NCBI GenBank assembly: GCA_030696305.1
Contig: JAUYSP010000066.1
Coordinates: forward strand, 1 to 39,395
Direction of reading: 5' to 3'
Origin: Legionellaceae bacterium
GTDB lineage: Bacteria; Pseudomonadota; Gammaproteobacteria; Legionellales; Legionellaceae
DNA: 39,395 nt
In this document: positions 38,378-39,395 of the stretch, in pieces
Layout: each line of letters begins with the position of its first letter
Position numbering within the stretch: the first letter of the stretch is position 1
Made by a program: the position numbers and the translations under genes
The notes under the pieces: model-generated
Database searches by the model: none
Told to the model about the DNA's origin: nothing
The model's input: the letters and a program-made list of their open reading frames with translations, nothing else

Positions 38378-38791
38378 TTATCGACAAATTGACGGCCGAT
38401 ATTTCGGTGATAGGGTACCTTCTTTACAACTCCAAACAATTTCACCAGTCGGCTGAACTATGGGATTTAAGACAAGCGTGCCATTCCCTGCTTTTGCTGT
38501 ATACGTTATCGTGATATCACCAGATTGATGATTAATTTGAATAGAAGCCACGTTTTCGGTCGCAGTAGGACTTGTATATCCAGGTGCAATATTACCCTCT
38601 GGCATGCCATTATTCGAAACAACTGACTCTGCCACTGCTAATTTAGCCGAAGATGCTAATTCCAATCCTTCCGTCACACGGGCACGGACCACATGATGCT
38701 GATAAGCAGGCACTGCAATTGTTGCTAAAATACCAACCAACGCAATCACAATCATCAATTCAATTAGGGTAAAACCTTGCATTTTTTTCAT
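38378..38791 (-). CDS. pilA: type IV major pilin-like prepilin
   Basis: A prepilin of 137 aa. The class III leader MKKMQG is followed by FTLIELMIVIALVGILATIA, with PilD cleavage after Gly6 and Glu at mature position 5. The helix continues into VPAYQHHVVRARVTEG. A typical C-terminal disulfide loop is formed by Cys122 and Cys136, as in Neisseria-type pilins. The frame runs 24 codons further upstream, but GGAG seven bases before the ATG at 38791 and the leader settle the start. It stands alone, divergent from bolA; no clear sigma-54 promoter was found. A minor pilin is possible, but length and disulfide loop fit a major subunit. Confidence 0.9.
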   Translation of the reverse strand: MKKMQGFTLIELMIVIALVGILATIAVPAYQHHVVRARVTEGLELASSAKLAVAESVVSNNGMPEGNIAPGYTSPTATENVASIQINHQSGDITITYTAKAGNGTLVLNPIVQPTGEIVWSCKEGTLSPKYRPSICR

Positions 38792-38887
38792 TGTATTTCT
38801 CCATTGGGTCAATAAGTTGTAATACTCATTCCAGACGAATGGGTATATACTACACCATTCCAATCAAAATCCACTATCGATTTTATT

Positions 38888-39205
38888 ATGCTACGAGCGC
38901 AACGATTACATGATGCCCTATCTCAGGCCTTAAAACCCAATTTATTACAAATTGAAAATGAGTCTAATCAACATCAAGTCCCCGCCGGGTCTGAATCTCA
39001 TTTCAAGGTGATTATTGTTTCCACTGAGTTTGATTCATTATCGCGAATAGCTCGTCATCGCCTGGTAAATGCGCTGCTAGCTTCTGAATTTAAAACGGGA
39101 TTACACGCGCTTACTTTATCACTTCATACACCGCTTGAATGGAGTAAACAAGATCACGTTCCCTCATCCCCCCCTTGCCAACGTGCTCGGAATACAAAGG
39201 ATTAA
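38888..39205 (+). CDS. bolA: BolA family protein
   Basis: A small cytoplasmic protein of 105 aa with the class II KH-like BolA fold: a first helix LHDALSQAL, strand HFKVIIVSTEF (38-48), the signature SRIARHRLVNALLASEF near 52-68, and a closing HALTLSLHTPLEW. BolA proteins partner with monothiol glutaredoxins in Fe-S handling and affect morphology and stress response. The ATG is the first in frame; no strong Shine-Dalgarno is seen. The gene is divergent from pilA across 96 bp. Confidence 0.9.
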   Translation: MLRAQRLHDALSQALKPNLLQIENESNQHQVPAGSESHFKVIIVSTEFDSLSRIARHRLVNALLASEFKTGLHALTLSLHTPLEWSKQDHVPSSPPCQRARNTKD

Positions 39206-39217
39206 AAATCAACATCT

Positions 39218-39389
39218 AGGGCTGTCCCATTATAAATTATTGAGCATAAAATATTAATTTTGATATTATACAGTCATAATTGTCTTTGCGAGCGTTAGCG
39301 AAGCAATCCAGATATCGGAGTTTTTAAGTCACATCTATCTGGATTGCTTCACTTCGTTCGCAAAGACGGCTATTTAATGGGACAACCCT
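39218..39389. repeat. 172-bp nested palindromic MITE-like element
   Basis: Outer 15-bp inverted repeats at 39218-39232 (agggctgtcccatta) and 39375-39389 differ by one base. Nested inside is a second pair of imperfect arms at 39282-39314 and 39336-39367 (gtctttgcga...aagcaatccagata), able to form a long stem with a 21-base loop. The centre holds no open frame. A fragment of the inner arm recurs at 81-114. The structure suits a non-autonomous transposable or REP/RPE-type palindromic repeat just downstream of bolA. Confidence 0.75.
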
Positions 39390-39395
39390 GAATCA

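Noticed and set aside
38792-38887. A sigma-54 promoter for the pilin gene
   Set aside because: No TGGCA-N7-TTGC type pair is present upstream; only a weak inverted GAATGG/CCATTC and TATA-rich bases are seen.
1-39395. CRISPR arrays, tRNA or rRNA genes
   Set aside because: No regularly spaced direct repeats, tRNA cloverleaf candidates or rRNA-like stretches were found by eye.

Overview
The window looks like a chromosomal segment of a low-GC gammaproteobacterium of the Legionellales type (Legionella/Coxiella/Berkiella-like, probably host-associated). The grounds are the lepA-lepB-rnc block, gltX, a BarA/GacS/LetS-type hybrid kinase, a type II secretion gspL-gspM pair, a type IV pilin and a PPi-dependent phosphofructokinase. 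Among these sit very large, unrecognised proteins of the kind usually found in intracellular members of that order. The taxonomic call is an inference from gene content; no rRNA or tRNA gene is present.

Layout. 1-285: no gene, a decayed dispersed repeat. 286-3169 (minus): an FAD-dependent aromatic-type monooxygenase directly behind dgt. 3309-3848 (plus): a SPOR-domain lipoprotein. 3945-16118 (minus): a 4057-residue protein with an intact SecA-type DEAD helicase core in its middle. 16423-18408 (plus): a 661-residue helical-repeat protein divergent from that giant. 18463-21209 (minus): gspM, gspL and an MltB-type transglycosylase. 21328-24596 (plus): lepA, lepB, rnc. 24637-31770 (minus): a second SecA-core giant of 2377 residues. 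31987-32673 (plus): a small two-helix membrane protein divergent from it. 32703-34403 (minus): a DUF1840 protein and gltX. 34480-38262 (plus): the hybrid sensor kinase and pfp. 38378-38791 (minus): a pilin. 38888-39205 (plus): bolA. 39218-39389: a MITE-like palindromic element.

The housekeeping genes look ordinary. The striking content is two accessory units of the same design: a giant SecA-like protein on the minus strand with a small, unrecognised helical protein divergent from it on the plus strand, each unit placed between conserved genes. The two giants are colinear paralogues. The spacing from an LRR-like module, through a Gln-rich coiled coil, to the Walker A, DExD, GRGTD and QxxGRxGR motifs is nearly the same in both. 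The larger copy adds about 735 residues at the N-terminus and about 920 at the C-terminus. The larger copy keeps all catalytic motifs, whereas the smaller has Asp-to-Asn changes in both motif II (NESD) and motif V (GRNTN), so one may be an active motor and the other a slow or inactive partner. Whether these are secreted effectors, structural motors or something else cannot be decided from sequence alone. This pair is the best candidate here for an undescribed system.
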